From positions 1 to 64,000 of the forward strand of contig NZ_JAJRCG010000011.1 in NCBI RefSeq assembly GCF_028679125.1: a DNA stretch of 64,000 bases, in the 5' to 3' direction. Position numbers and translations under genes: made by a program. Shown one piece after another: positions 53,761 through 62,731 of the stretch; position 1 is the first letter of the stretch, and every line of letters starts with the position of its first letter. Below the pieces are notes generated by a model, which did not search any database, had not been told where the DNA came from, and saw nothing but the letters and a program-made list of their open reading frames with translations. This DNA comes from Methanoregula sp. (GTDB taxonomy: Archaea > Halobacteriota > Methanomicrobia > Methanomicrobiales > Methanospirillaceae).

Positions 53761-54261
53761 TTATGCAGGTGATACAGCAGAAACTCCGTTACCAGTGGTG
53801 ACCTGAATGTGGTCTGGTCTTGAGTCCGCATAAAATGTCGTTATTATGGTCATGTTTACACCGGAATCCAGTTGCTTTGCATGTATGTAGTCGTTCTCAA
53901 ATCCAGCAATCGACCAGTTCCCAGACCCCCCCAGATTATATCTGTCATAGGTATAGTGTGTATACCCATATGATGCTCCGGTTGTCGTATTAAATGAAAA
54001 AACATCCATATGAGGCAAATCGGAGACCATCTCATTCCCGTTATTGGTGATATTAAAGTTCAGTGTATTCGTATTGTCATCTATTTTTGGATCGGTAATG
54101 ATGATGCTGGTTCGCAGTCGCGCTTCCTGCATAAGGGTGATATCTTTCTGGGCGGTTACAACTGTCTCCGCTGTAGTAAGCGTTCCGCCGACAAGCAGGT
54201 ATGCTACAACAACAAGGAGAAGTACTCCCATCGCAGCTCCGATAATTTCAGCAACAGCCAT
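53761..54261 (-). CDS. arlF: Archaellum stator-like protein ArlF (FlaF) type
   Basis: A 166-residue protein with an archaellin-like N-terminal membrane helix (AEIIGAAMGVLLLVVVAYLL, residues 4-23) and a beta-sandwich outer domain (TLNFNITNNGNEMVSDLPHM). The fold and size fit ArlF, which binds the S-layer and helps anchor the motor. I assign F to this gene and G to its neighbour by sequence feel. Gene order alone would suggest the reverse, so the two names could be swapped. It is six bases from its neighbour. Confidence 0.7.
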   Translation of the reverse strand: MAVAEIIGAAMGVLLLVVVAYLLVGGTLTTAETVVTAQKDITLMQEARLRTSIIITDPKIDDNTNTLNFNITNNGNEMVSDLPHMDVFSFNTTTGASYGYTHYTYDRYNLGGSGNWSIAGFENDYIHAKQLDSGVNMTIITTFYADSRPDHIQVTTGNGVSAVSPA

Positions 54262-54267
54262 CTGGTA

Positions 54268-54798
54268 TCAGCTCGCAGGGAATGTTACCGAGCGCCAGAT
54301 TGCGTCCGGAAGGATGAACTGGAAATAAATGAGATCTCCACTGGTCGTGGCCGGTGTTGTTGGATATGCAGTTATATGGAGCGTCTCACCGGAATCCCAG
54401 TATCCGTTGCCATTGAGATCATATTCCTTGGAAATTTTGTCGGCAGCATTCGAAAATTCAGTGGTCCATTGCCCGTTTCCTGAAGGGGTGGCTTTATACT
54501 GGAGCCTGCCATACTTCCCTTCAGGACCGCAAAAAACATCAGACCGGATGATCTCTTCTGAGTAAATCCTCGAGCTTCCGATATTTTTCATCCAGATTTC
54601 TGCCTTGTTGTCTGATATCAGGTAATAGTAAGTGACAATTTTAAAATCAGTTCTGAGCCGTTGGTCAGATTCATGAGTGGCGGAGGAAAATGTTCCGGCC
54701 ATATTGTAGACCACCGGAAACACCGCATTAATCAACACACCCGATGCTATGACAGCAGTTATCAGGAACATTGCGGTGGTGAATGTCTCGGCAGACAT
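54268..54798 (-). CDS. arlG: Archaellum stator-like protein ArlG (FlaG) type
   Basis: A 176-residue protein with an N-terminal membrane helix (MFLITAVIASGVLINAVFPV). The following RLRTDFKIVTYYY...MKNIGSS strand pattern is typical of ArlG, whose outer domain holds together the motor's extracellular filament. The extra C-terminal portion (NGNGYWDSGETLHITAYP) is a beta hairpin insert. It starts three bases after the upstream ArlCDE-like gene. ArlF/G assignment is interchangeable with the next gene, as noted there. Confidence 0.7.
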   Translation of the reverse strand: MSAETFTTAMFLITAVIASGVLINAVFPVVYNMAGTFSSATHESDQRLRTDFKIVTYYYLISDNKAEIWMKNIGSSRIYSEEIIRSDVFCGPEGKYGRLQYKATPSGNGQWTTEFSNAADKISKEYDLNGNGYWDSGETLHITAYPTTPATTSGDLIYFQFILPDAIWRSVTFPAS

Positions 54799-54801
54799 GG
54801 A

Positions 54802-55713
54802 TTATATCCGATCCGGAAGGTTCATCCATTCATCATCTTTTTCTTTATTTTTAGATGGCGTCTTTTTCTCGCTGATAGAGAGTGCTGATAGATCGATTCG
54901 ATCTTCGGGCTTTCGTCCGGGTATAACCGGAACCTGCTGGCGCTGCTCCATCATAACTTCAATCATATCCTGATCGAGGGACGTGTCATTCGGGGTAAGG
55001 ATGCGGTTGAGTCCATAGAGCTCGGATACAAATTCATCCGGTCCCACTTCATGTTCATCCCCAAGATTTGCCGGCATGAGTCGGGATATCTCACGGATCT
55101 CATCGCAAGACTCCTTTGAAATGTAACCCATGACACGGTAGGACTCCAGCATAATCTCAAGCCGGTCATGCCCGAATTTCCGGACGGAATTGTGGGTCCA
55201 TTTGAAGAGTTTGTATACTTTCTGGAGCCGGAGTTTCTCATTGGCGGCAGCCTGGATGGCCGGGGTTGGTTTATGGGCACCGCCCATTTGTGACCGGAAC
55301 AGGGCAAGCATCTGTTCATCCAGATGTTTCTTCTCATCATCAACAGGTGTTTCCGGTTCCGTTTTGGCAGCGTCCAGACCCTTCTTTTTATCTGCATCCA
55401 TCTTTGCCTGTGAATCTTCAAGTTCTGATTCACGGGCAGCCAGCGCATCCTCCCGCTCCTGGAGGGCTGCCGCTTTTGCCTCTTCCTCTTCAGTGGTCTC
55501 AGGAGATGGTGTTGCACCTGTCCCTGCAGCAGTTGCAACAATGGTAAACGGGTTCTCCAGCTCGTTCATCCGTTCCCGGATGTCCATGAGAAGCCGTTTG
55601 ATGGAGGTTTTGATGAGGTCAACCTCACGCTCCAGGTTCTGGAGCTTGACTTCCGGGTCATCCTCGGAAGCGGCAGTGATGATGTGGTCTACCTGTGACT
55701 GGTTGACTGCCAT
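54802..55713 (-). CDS. ArlCDE-like motor protein (FlaC/D/E fusion type)
   Basis: A 303-residue cytoplasmic protein. Residues about 20-50 form a coiled coil (LQNLEREVDLIKTSIKRLLM). A Glu/Ala-rich helix (about 75-100) follows. The FlaCE domain at about 160-250 is recognised by FGHDRLEIMLESYRVMGYIS and LMPANLGDEHEVGPDEFVSE. It forms the cytosolic ring that receives the CheF/CheY signal to change rotation. One gene here covers what are separate arlC, arlD and arlE in Methanococcus. It is the first gene of the motor-che operon. Confidence 0.85.
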   Translation of the reverse strand: MAVNQSQVDHIITAASEDDPEVKLQNLEREVDLIKTSIKRLLMDIRERMNELENPFTIVATAAGTGATPSPETTEEEEAKAAALQEREDALAARESELEDSQAKMDADKKKGLDAAKTEPETPVDDEKKHLDEQMLALFRSQMGGAHKPTPAIQAAANEKLRLQKVYKLFKWTHNSVRKFGHDRLEIMLESYRVMGYISKESCDEIREISRLMPANLGDEHEVGPDEFVSELYGLNRILTPNDTSLDQDMIEVMMEQRQQVPVIPGRKPEDRIDLSALSISEKKTPSKNKEKDDEWMNLPDRI

Positions 55714-55748
55714 GATAATTCTCTTGCTTATATCTTTTCAGTTATTGA

Positions 55749-55757
55749 TAAATATTT
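55749..55757 (-). promoter_or_regulatory. Probable TATA box of the motor-che operon
   Basis: The minus-strand AAATATTTA (complement of 55749-55757) lies about 36 bases before the ATG at 55713, implying a leader of around ten bases. The rest of 55714-56070 shows no supportable gene. The plus-strand frame at 55813-56043 has no ribosome-binding site and unusual composition. Confidence 0.45.
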
Positions 55758-56070
55758 GTGTCAGGAACTGAAGTTAAATTAAGATACCCGCAGGAAATTT
55801 AAGCCAATTATTATGGAAAAATGTGATTTTTTAAATATTACATCTTCTGCGCGTGTAAAATTTTTCCCTTCCTATTGTTTTGATGGTTTACTGAACTGGT
55901 TCTCACTATTGTGGATCGGATGTGGATTTATTCTTCGTAATCTCGCTTTTTCCTATGGTGGAGGTTTTTTTCACACAGGGGATTTTAAAATGGTCATCTT
56001 TCCGACATGTGGGCAATATGCAACCCGAATACCTAAAAAGTAAATAGTTTTATGGTGAGTATTATCGGTA

Positions 56071-58026
56071 ATGAGTAACAGAAAAGGGGACGTGGGGAAA
56101 ACGGGGCCAGCAACCCGTTTCCCCGGGGCACATACAGTTGCGGGATCCGAAAAATATGTTGCCGGAAAGGGGAATAATGATGGATCGCGTTCTCTGTCAG
56201 GATATGCTGGAAGATATTCGCTGCAAATCATTATTTTTCTCTTTGCTCTGTTCTTCATCATCGCATTTTCCGCCCCCTCTCTTTTTATAAACGATGAATG
56301 GATTACTGCCAACCAGCTTAACCAGCTCAATATCGGGCACCAGATCACCATGAATGAAGGAAAATATGGTGTATTCAAGAATGGTACGCCCGGCCCGTAC
56401 TTTACTGAACGACAGAATATTCTCATGTATAATCTGGCGCTTCCGGTTCTGGCGCTTCCGATCATCAAATGTTTTAGTCTCTTTGCAGACAATTTCCGGC
56501 TTGCAATAATTTTGTTGTGGGCAATAATCCCCCTGCTCATTGCGCTCCTGATCGATACGTTTTTCCCGAAGTATGCCTCTATCCGAGGAATGCGTCTGAC
56601 CTTTGGTGCAATTCTTCTTTCATTCGTCCTCCTTACTACGAATCTTCTTCTCTATACACCGTTCATTTTTTCAGCAGCTGATGCACCGGTGGAAGTTGCG
56701 GCAATAATTTTTACCAATCATCTGCTCTTTGCTGTGATCGCTGTGCTGGCATATCAGATCTGTCTTCTGATCTTTGAGGACAGGTGGAAGTCCCTGCTCG
56801 GGGCATTCCTATGTATTGCCTGTTCATCGTTCGTTTTCTGGGGATCTACGGCAAAAGAGCATATGATCACTGCAACGCTGTTTGCACTGGTGATCTATTT
56901 CTTTATCCGGTATCTACGGAGGGATTCCTGGTGGGATGCGGCCGGTGCATTCTTTTGTATCGGATTGCTGGCATGGCCTCGCCCGGAAATGGGTTTTACT
57001 GTGGCAATTGGTGCCGGGCTTTTCATGATCGGTTACCAGGCATACCGGACAACGCACGGCATAACTGATGTTAAGGGGGCAATCTGCGCTGTATTCACTG
57101 CCATATTTATTTTCTTGGGATCCATTCCACTCATCGTCAATAATGTAATTACAACCGGAAACCCCCTAGTTCCCCTCTATATCCTGGAAGAGACCACTAC
57201 TTCGCATTCACGGTATGCCCAGGTGATTTCACCCGTCACTGCGGTACAGAATATCCCTTCTGTCGATCCGGGTATATTCAGTAAGATCGGTGATTTTGCA
57301 GGGATTATTGGCAGGCATTATGTTCCCTCGTGGAATTCACTGCCTTCGGATATTATGGGGGTTTTCTTTTATCCGGAAACAGGACATATGGGATTTACCC
57401 TGGTCTGCCCGCTGGCGTTTATCGCAGTGATGCTCTTTTTGCTGACCTTATCAAAGAGACAACGGTTCCCCTCCCGGGATAAACCAATCCTTTTTTTCCT
57501 TTTTCTTATGACCCTTGCGGTTATGATCACGTACCTGCAGAGTTTCCAGGGGATGAATACAAGTCATGGCATTACCCCGGATGTCCGTTACCTCATGCCG
57601 GCGTATCTTACCGTGGGCATTCTTGGAGTATACCTGCTGAACTTCCATGGATTTCCCCCCAGCACAGGCACAACACTGTCACGACTGGTAAAATATTCTG
57701 TTGTTGGTGTCCCGCTCATCCTTGTCGGGATTGTCGCACTACCTCCGTTCGGCGGAAGATATGACGGTTATACCCTCTTTTTCAAGATGGTCATTACATT
57801 CCTGATGGTATTTTTTATTGCAGGATTCTGGTTCTCATCCTTCCGAAAAGAGCACATCGTCCTCCTGACCCGCTGTTTTCTTATCCTGATCGTATTTGTC
57901 CTTGCATGGCAGATGATGATGGTCTTTCTTTATTCGGTTGCAAAATTCAATGGCTACACGTTCTGGATACCATTGACCGATACCATTTTTCATCAGGTAT
58001 TTGGTATATCGATAACCGCACCCTGA
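56071..58026 (+). CDS. Polytopic membrane protein, possible GT-C-type glycosyltransferase
   Basis: A 651-residue protein. The about 45-residue polar, Gly-rich N-terminus is followed by about twelve membrane spans. The first outer loop has SLFINDEWITANQLNQLNIG, an Asp-Glu pair right after span 1 like the D-E/D-D motif of PMT/GT39-type transferases. HITMNEGKYGVFK and a TERQNI block follow. Between spans 7 and 8, RPEMGFTVAIG is notable. GGTGAG lies upstream of the ATG. It separates the archaellin genes from the motor operon and could glycosylate archaellins, though this is inference from position. Confidence 0.6.
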   Translation: MSNRKGDVGKTGPATRFPGAHTVAGSEKYVAGKGNNDGSRSLSGYAGRYSLQIIIFLFALFFIIAFSAPSLFINDEWITANQLNQLNIGHQITMNEGKYGVFKNGTPGPYFTERQNILMYNLALPVLALPIIKCFSLFADNFRLAIILLWAIIPLLIALLIDTFFPKYASIRGMRLTFGAILLSFVLLTTNLLLYTPFIFSAADAPVEVAAIIFTNHLLFAVIAVLAYQICLLIFEDRWKSLLGAFLCIACSSFVFWGSTAKEHMITATLFALVIYFFIRYLRRDSWWDAAGAFFCIGLLAWPRPEMGFTVAIGAGLFMIGYQAYRTTHGITDVKGAICAVFTAIFIFLGSIPLIVNNVITTGNPLVPLYILEETTTSHSRYAQVISPVTAVQNIPSVDPGIFSKIGDFAGIIGRHYVPSWNSLPSDIMGVFFYPETGHMGFTLVCPLAFIAVMLFLLTLSKRQRFPSRDKPILFFLFLMTLAVMITYLQSFQGMNTSHGITPDVRYLMPAYLTVGILGVYLLNFHGFPPSTGTTLSRLVKYSVVGVPLILVGIVALPPFGGRYDGYTLFFKMVITFLMVFFIAGFWFSSFRKEHIVLLTRCFLILIVFVLAWQMMMVFLYSVAKFNGYTFWIPLTDTIFHQVFGISITAP

Positions 58027-58882
58027 AAACTCACCTGCGGGAAATGGGAATGGCCGGTGAAAAACGGTTTAAATTTTTCTCTTTATAAAAAGGTTTTTTT
58101 ACATGATACACTATCCTGAGTAGGACAGGCAATCTGAAGTTATCGCAATAACCAATGCCCGTATCCACAGAAAGCGATGAGAATATAATAATAGCAAAAG
58201 CCCCCTCGCCTCAAGGGAAAGGTGCGACGCTCCTCATTATATCAGCGATTTACGAAAAATTTCCTATGATCATTGAGTGATACCGGTGTGATTAATTGAT
58301 TGTTCATACCCTCATTTGCGATGATTGCCACCATCCCGAAATAGTTATCTCTGCGGCAGGTTCATGATAATTGGCATATCTGAATCATCTTTTTGCTCAT
58401 TCGCTTTGAAAATCTCTGAAGTGGAGTCCCTCGGGAATTATATTTTTACATTCAGTTGAAATTATTCATTTCATCCTATAATTTTTATTTTTGTCATGTA
58501 AGCAATCTCCTTAAATTGTGCCCCTGTCGTTGTGATGATGACGCATTATCTGTTCTGGAGATCACATTGTGCTCCCTCCCATCTGACCCGGTTGCACAAG
58601 AGGGCATGATCAGATAACCTGAAAATTATGGTCTACAGAAGATATTTTTATTGTCATAGATGAACCGGATTGGTTCATGCCTGGTTCTACAGAACAGAAT
58701 TTATAAAAAGGTTCGCCGATTTCCGGGATTATTCCATTATGATTAGTATTTCTATCGTTATGCTCGTGAACGGGATTGTATTGTGAATACCGGTATTTCC
58801 TTATGCAAGCCACTTATGCCAACATTCCCAGAGTCCATCACAGAATTTGTGTTCTCTGTCAGAACCTGGTGAAAAAAAGGGA
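58027..58882. other. Long A/T-rich intergenic stretch between the membrane gene and archaellin 2
   Basis: About 850 bases without a convincing gene. The transcript of the upstream gene may end at the T-run near 58095. A minus-strand frame at 58610-58813 (67 codons) lacks translation signals. TATA-like and T-rich elements are scattered. A TGATGATGA at about 58534 with CTGAC about 45 bases later loosely resembles C/D-box RNA, but without an inner box pair. No tRNA or known structured RNA seen. Confidence 0.35.
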
Positions 58883-59494
58883 TTAGTAGAGTTGGTTGAC
58901 ACTCTCGATTGCTGCAGGGACCGTCCTTGAAATGGGGAGGACTGCACCAATCGCGGGTTTCAGTTCAATGGTGAACTTCTGGTTCACATTGGTGTTCGCA
59001 CCGTCGGGGGGGTGGAGCTGGAGGGTGAACTGCGTGCCCGGCTCAAGGAGGGCAGTCTGGGTTGAACCCTTGCCATTCAGCACCTGCGAGACGATCCATT
59101 TACCTACTGTTGGAGCAACTGTCGCTTCAGTACCATCCAGTTTGGAATTGGGTGCATCGTAACCAATTTCATCGAACGCGGCATCGTCCCGGTATGTTAC
59201 CGTTAATTTCGAGAGATCCAGTGATCCGCCACCGGCAGTGGTTGCTACGGTGATCTGGATGTATTTCAGCGCGGAAGTTCCGGATCCTGCACCGTAAACA
59301 TTGCCGACAAGCTCGAGACTCGTGCTTGCCTGTCCGACAGCAGTGTGTACCGTCTCCTGGCTCTTCTGGGTGGTGAAGAACCCGGCGCCGAGCACTACGT
59401 ACGAGAACACTGCCGCGACAACGACGAATGCAATAAGCACAATCGCAGCCTCAAGACCCGTGAACCCTTCATCATAGCGTGTAAATCGTTTCAT
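58883..59494 (-). CDS. arlB2: Archaellin 2 (FlaB/ArlB)
   Basis: A 203-residue archaellin from the ATG at 59494; an ATG eight codons upstream would overlap the previous gene. The class III signal ends Asp-Glu-Gly, where the FlaK/PibD peptidase cuts. The filament-core helix follows (FTGLEAAIVLIAFVVVAAVF), then FTTQKSQETVHTAVGQAS. The outer domain is beta-rich, with a disordered Thr/Gly segment (VATTAGGGSLDLSKLTV) and a C-terminus ending in VNQLY. It lies ten bases after archaellin 1. Its core is identical to that of archaellin 1, and the two diverge in the outer domain. Confidence 0.93.
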   Translation of the reverse strand: MKRFTRYDEGFTGLEAAIVLIAFVVVAAVFSYVVLGAGFFTTQKSQETVHTAVGQASTSLELVGNVYGAGSGTSALKYIQITVATTAGGGSLDLSKLTVTYRDDAAFDEIGYDAPNSKLDGTEATVAPTVGKWIVSQVLNGKGSTQTALLEPGTQFTLQLHPPDGANTNVNQKFTIELKPAIGAVLPISRTVPAAIESVNQLY

Positions 59495-59504
59495 TTCCTT
59501 CACC

Positions 59505-60059
59505 TCAGTATACCTCATAGACCTGATTGCGGATCAGCGCTGCCGGGGCTACCCGTGAGACCGGGAGTGCTGCACCCTTGTCGGGTTTCACTTCAATGGT
59601 AAACCGTTCGTTCTTGCCGATTGTAGCATCCCTGACATCGATGGTGATTTTATCCATTTGCAGGCTGTTCAGAAGATCCGAATCATCTCCCTGAACACGG
59701 TCGCGGGTTATTTGCGTATCGCTGTCCGTATAGGTCTTCAGGAAATCCGTGGTGGAGACGGTATAGGTAACTTTCGTCATATCCACACCGGTTCCTCCTG
59801 CAGAGAGCTGGAGGTATATTGCAACTGTCCCAAGTGCACTCGTGGATGATGCTTTCGCTATGACGTTACCCGATACTTCAAGTGCTGAGCTGGCCTGACC
59901 AACGGCAGTGTGCACCGTCTCCTGGCTCTTCTGGGTTGTAAAGAACCCAGCGCCGAGTACTACATAAGAGAACACCGCCGCGACAACGACGAATGCAATA
60001 AGTACAATCGCTGCCTCAAGACCGGTGAATCCCTCGTCATTAGGTTTTAAGGAATTCAT
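59505..60059 (-). CDS. arlB1: Archaellin 1 (FlaB/ArlB)
   Basis: A 184-residue archaellin. The short leader NSLKPNDEG is followed by the same core helix as archaellin 2 and the FTTQKSQETVHTAVGQAS block. Its outer beta domain is smaller (TVSTTDFLKTYTDSDTQITR) and ends in VYEVY. It forms the helical filament with its neighbour after signal removal. It is the first gene of a two-gene unit, and its promoter is described separately. GGTGA precedes the ATG. Confidence 0.93.
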   Translation of the reverse strand: MNSLKPNDEGFTGLEAAIVLIAFVVVAAVFSYVVLGAGFFTTQKSQETVHTAVGQASSALEVSGNVIAKASSTSALGTVAIYLQLSAGGTGVDMTKVTYTVSTTDFLKTYTDSDTQITRDRVQGDDSDLLNSLQMDKITIDVRDATIGKNERFTIEVKPDKGAALPVSRVAPAALIRNQVYEVY

Positions 60060-60127
60060 ACATTCACCTTCGTTTCATAGCGGACACTGATGTGATTCAG
60101 CATCCCTGTTTGATAAAAGGATTTCAT

Positions 60128-60135
60128 ATTATAAA
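60128..60135 (-). promoter_or_regulatory. Probable TATA box of the archaellin genes
   Basis: The minus-strand TTTATAAT (complement of 60128-60135) lies about 70 bases before the ATG at 60059, leaving a leader of about 45 bases with GGTGA near its end. A long leader is expected for a highly expressed gene. The remaining 60140-60466 is A/T-rich, holds the promoter of the divergent 60467 gene and shows no other gene. Confidence 0.5.
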
Positions 60136-60466
60136 TAATTACCCTAAAACCAGAATCTGAATTTTAACAATTTATGATTTTTTTTCGGCCAATGGGATGC
60201 AGATATCACCCATTCCCCGGAATACTTTTGCACATCACTGATGTTCTTTGAATGTATTGGGGTAACCGCCGCTGTGTAAATACATTCTATCTTCATTATT
60301 ATTTAATATTTTGATTCACGTTTCATTCCGTATTACACCCCATTCGGCTTTTTTATATGTAATAAACAGTTATTTGATACAGGCATTTCTGGACTGGGTA
60401 ACGCATGTCAGCAAACATTCTTTATGCAGAAACTAATAGTAATTTCAGACAGATGTGGTAATTGGG

Positions 60467-61330
60467 ATGGATAAGAAAGACATACTCTATCTGGTAGCGG
60501 CACTGGCAATAGTACTTGTCATAGCTCTTGTTATCAAACCCCTGGCAACCGGCCAACCGATAAATACCGGTATTCCGATACCGACAACGCAGCAACCGGT
60601 AACAATAGTACCGGCACAGACCGCCACTGGGTTGGGGACAATTCCCCTTACAACCCCGACTCCCGCTCCAACAACCGTGCTCACTCCCGTGCCAACCTGG
60701 AATCCAAAATCAACCCAATCCATTGGATTTGTAAATTCTTCTGTTTACGGTATTTCATCAAACCAGTCAACAATTACAGGAACAAAATTCAATGATACCG
60801 GTCTCGATACTAACATGACCACGTTTGCCACTATCGCGTCTTCAACCGGCAGCAGCGGCACTACCAGTATCATGTATATCCCGTTCCCTTACTGGGAGAT
60901 TGTCTATACGGTAAATCCCACCAGCGAACTCGAACCTGATACTGTTGAGGTTGAGTCAACGAAGGGAATCGCACACAGTGGTATATCAGGCTCGTATTCA
61001 ACAGCAAAACCCGAGTTCACCATTCAGGTTATGGATGGCGATGATCCCAACCGGATTGTAAGGACTATCACTCCTCCGGGGGGGATTGATTTGAACCTGT
61101 GGAAGGGTATTGTGAGCGATAAAGAGGTTGACAAAGAAGATAACACTCATTTCAAAACAAATCAACTGCAAACAATCGAAACGGAGACAACCACTGTTGT
61201 CGATCCCCGCCCATGGACTGAGAAGTTCTATGAAGGTCAGCGGCATTACTACTTCATCGTTACCGCCCAATCCCTGGATTCATATTCGATAAAAATCCAG
61301 ATCCCGACACGGTACATCGGGAACTACTAG
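60467..61330 (+). CDS. Anchored extracellular protein of unknown function (287 aa)
   Basis: A 287-residue protein from the ATG at 60467, four codons after an in-frame GTG. A single N-terminal span (ILYLVAALAIVLVIALVI) follows a short Asp/Lys lead, so most of the protein is outside. A Pro/Thr linker of about 60 residues leads to a beta-rich domain with IPFPYWEIVYTVNPTSELEP and a conserved-looking YYFIVTAQSLDSYSIKIQ segment near the C-terminus. It is divergent from the archaellins across 407 bases. A role in the cell envelope or filament base is possible. Family not recognised. Confidence 0.6.
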   Translation: MDKKDILYLVAALAIVLVIALVIKPLATGQPINTGIPIPTTQQPVTIVPAQTATGLGTIPLTTPTPAPTTVLTPVPTWNPKSTQSIGFVNSSVYGISSNQSTITGTKFNDTGLDTNMTTFATIASSTGSSGTTSIMYIPFPYWEIVYTVNPTSELEPDTVEVESTKGIAHSGISGSYSTAKPEFTIQVMDGDDPNRIVRTITPPGGIDLNLWKGIVSDKEVDKEDNTHFKTNQLQTIETETTTVVDPRPWTEKFYEGQRHYYFIVTAQSLDSYSIKIQIPTRYIGNY

Positions 61331-61458
61331 ATCGCGCTCGGGCTCCGGTTACTTTTTTTTAAGATTCAAGTATGTCCAAAAGGGGACCCGGACAAAAACC
61401 TTCCTGCATGTTCGGATGTGATAATCCAACGATATAAAAAAAGAGACTATTGAATGCG

Positions 61459-61836
61459 TTAATCAAATTTCTTCTTGCCCATCGATTCGATGTACATGTA
61501 CTCTTTCCCGACTTCAATTGTGCCGGCTTTGTCTTCCGGAATGGGAATCTCGAAGTTGGTGAAATCCTTCATATCCATCAGTTGCGCAGTGGTGCCGGCA
61601 ATCGAGAGAACCTGGCCGCTTTTACGCTCGACAACCGGCACGTAGGTCTTTGCTGATACCGGCTGGACGATGGATCTCTTGACTCCGTCAAAGATACCCA
61701 CGGCATCGATACGGGCTTTTGCCGCACCGTGTTTTCCCGGCTTTGACGTAGCGATACCGACAACCTTGCACGGTTCATCCTCGATTACAATATATCTTCC
61801 TTCCTTGATCTTTCCTATTTCAGTCTGTTCCTTCAT
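61459..61836 (-). CDS. Translation factor aIF5A
   Basis: A 125-residue protein of the archaeal IF5A type. The N-terminal SH3-like domain carries the hypusination loop SKPGKHGAAK, with Lys35 as the modified residue, and the C-terminal OB domain contains TYVPVVERKSGQVLSI. The factor promotes peptide-bond formation at slow motifs such as polyproline and aids termination. Length and motif are complete. Divergent from the phosphatase gene. Confidence 0.95.
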   Translation of the reverse strand: MKEQTEIGKIKEGRYIVIEDEPCKVVGIATSKPGKHGAAKARIDAVGIFDGVKRSIVQPVSAKTYVPVVERKSGQVLSIAGTTAQLMDMKDFTNFEIPIPEDKAGTIEVGKEYMYIESMGKKKFD

Positions 61837-61942
61837 GGTTTACACCTGAATATCCTTAATTGTGTATACGCGTTAGTAATTTATCTCTGTTGCATTACAT
61901 AAATACAACGCAGATAACAAGCAAATCCGGGAACTCCCTTTC

Positions 61943-62725
61943 ATGAAACAAGATTTCTTCTTAGCATGCAGCCAGATGGCAGAACAGGTTGAAGAGAGCA
62001 TAGCAGAACTTGTTGGGACCGCGGAAGGTGGCAAAACCGTACGGATGGGTGCAGATCTGACGCCGACAAAGTTGATCGATCAGGTTGCGGAGGACTGCAT
62101 TATCCATTACCTGGAGGAGACGCCACTTTGTTCACTTCTTATAAGCGAGGAAGCAGGCAAGGTGCGATTCGACGGCAAAGAGGGAACGATCTTCCTTGAT
62201 CCTGTTGATGGTACATTCAATGCGGTTGCGGGTATCCCGTTTTATGCCCTGTCTATAGCCTATGCCCGTGAGGGTGTTGTCGAGAAAGCATATGTCCGTA
62301 ACCTTTCGAGCGGTGAGACATTCACTGCAGAAAAAGGGAAGTACGCGCGATGTAATGGCAATGCTATCCATGTCTCGGATGTTGCCAACCTTGACGAATG
62401 TGCCATGAGCGTGTACGGGCGGAAGTTCGATCCCACCCGGGTGATGCAGTTAGGGCAGAAAATACGGCGATGGCGCCTGTTCGGAGCGTCTGCACTGGAA
62501 CTCTGCTATGTGGGGTGCGGGAGAATTGATGGCTTTATCGATCTCCGCGGAACCCTGCGCGTGACGGATGCCGCAGCGGGAATGCTCATCTGTTCCGAGG
62601 CCGGGGGCAAGGTCACCGATCTCAATGGTAAAAAAATCCAGTTTCCCAATGAAGTGACCATTGGCCGGTGTATTGTTGCAACGAATAGTGTACTGCATCA
62701 CAAGGTTGTGGAATATCTAAGGTGA
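61943..62725 (+). CDS. Inositol monophosphatase/FBPase-family phosphatase
   Basis: A 260-residue enzyme with the metal-binding motifs of the family: EE in LISEEAGKV (near residue 73), DPVDGTFNAVAG near 90, and the C-terminal DAAAGMLICSEAGGKVTDL with the D-x-A-A-G box. Archaeal members hydrolyse inositol-1-phosphate, fructose-1,6-bisphosphate or NADP. Because NAD kinase follows by six bases, NADP phosphatase is a plausible activity here. In Methanocaldococcus the two activities are fused in one protein (MJ0917). Confidence 0.88.
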   Translation: MKQDFFLACSQMAEQVEESIAELVGTAEGGKTVRMGADLTPTKLIDQVAEDCIIHYLEETPLCSLLISEEAGKVRFDGKEGTIFLDPVDGTFNAVAGIPFYALSIAYAREGVVEKAYVRNLSSGETFTAEKGKYARCNGNAIHVSDVANLDECAMSVYGRKFDPTRVMQLGQKIRRWRLFGASALELCYVGCGRIDGFIDLRGTLRVTDAAAGMLICSEAGGKVTDLNGKKIQFPNEVTIGRCIVATNSVLHHKVVEYLR

Positions 62726-62731
62726 TCCCTG

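Noticed and set aside
55813-56043. 76-codon plus-strand frame with a hydrophobic middle
   Set aside because: No ribosome-binding site, odd composition, and it overlaps the promoter area of the motor operon and the next gene.
58530-58590. C/D-box small RNA-like pattern (TGATGATGA then CTGAC)
   Set aside because: No internal D'/C' pair and no terminal stem; such short motifs arise often by chance in A/T-rich DNA.
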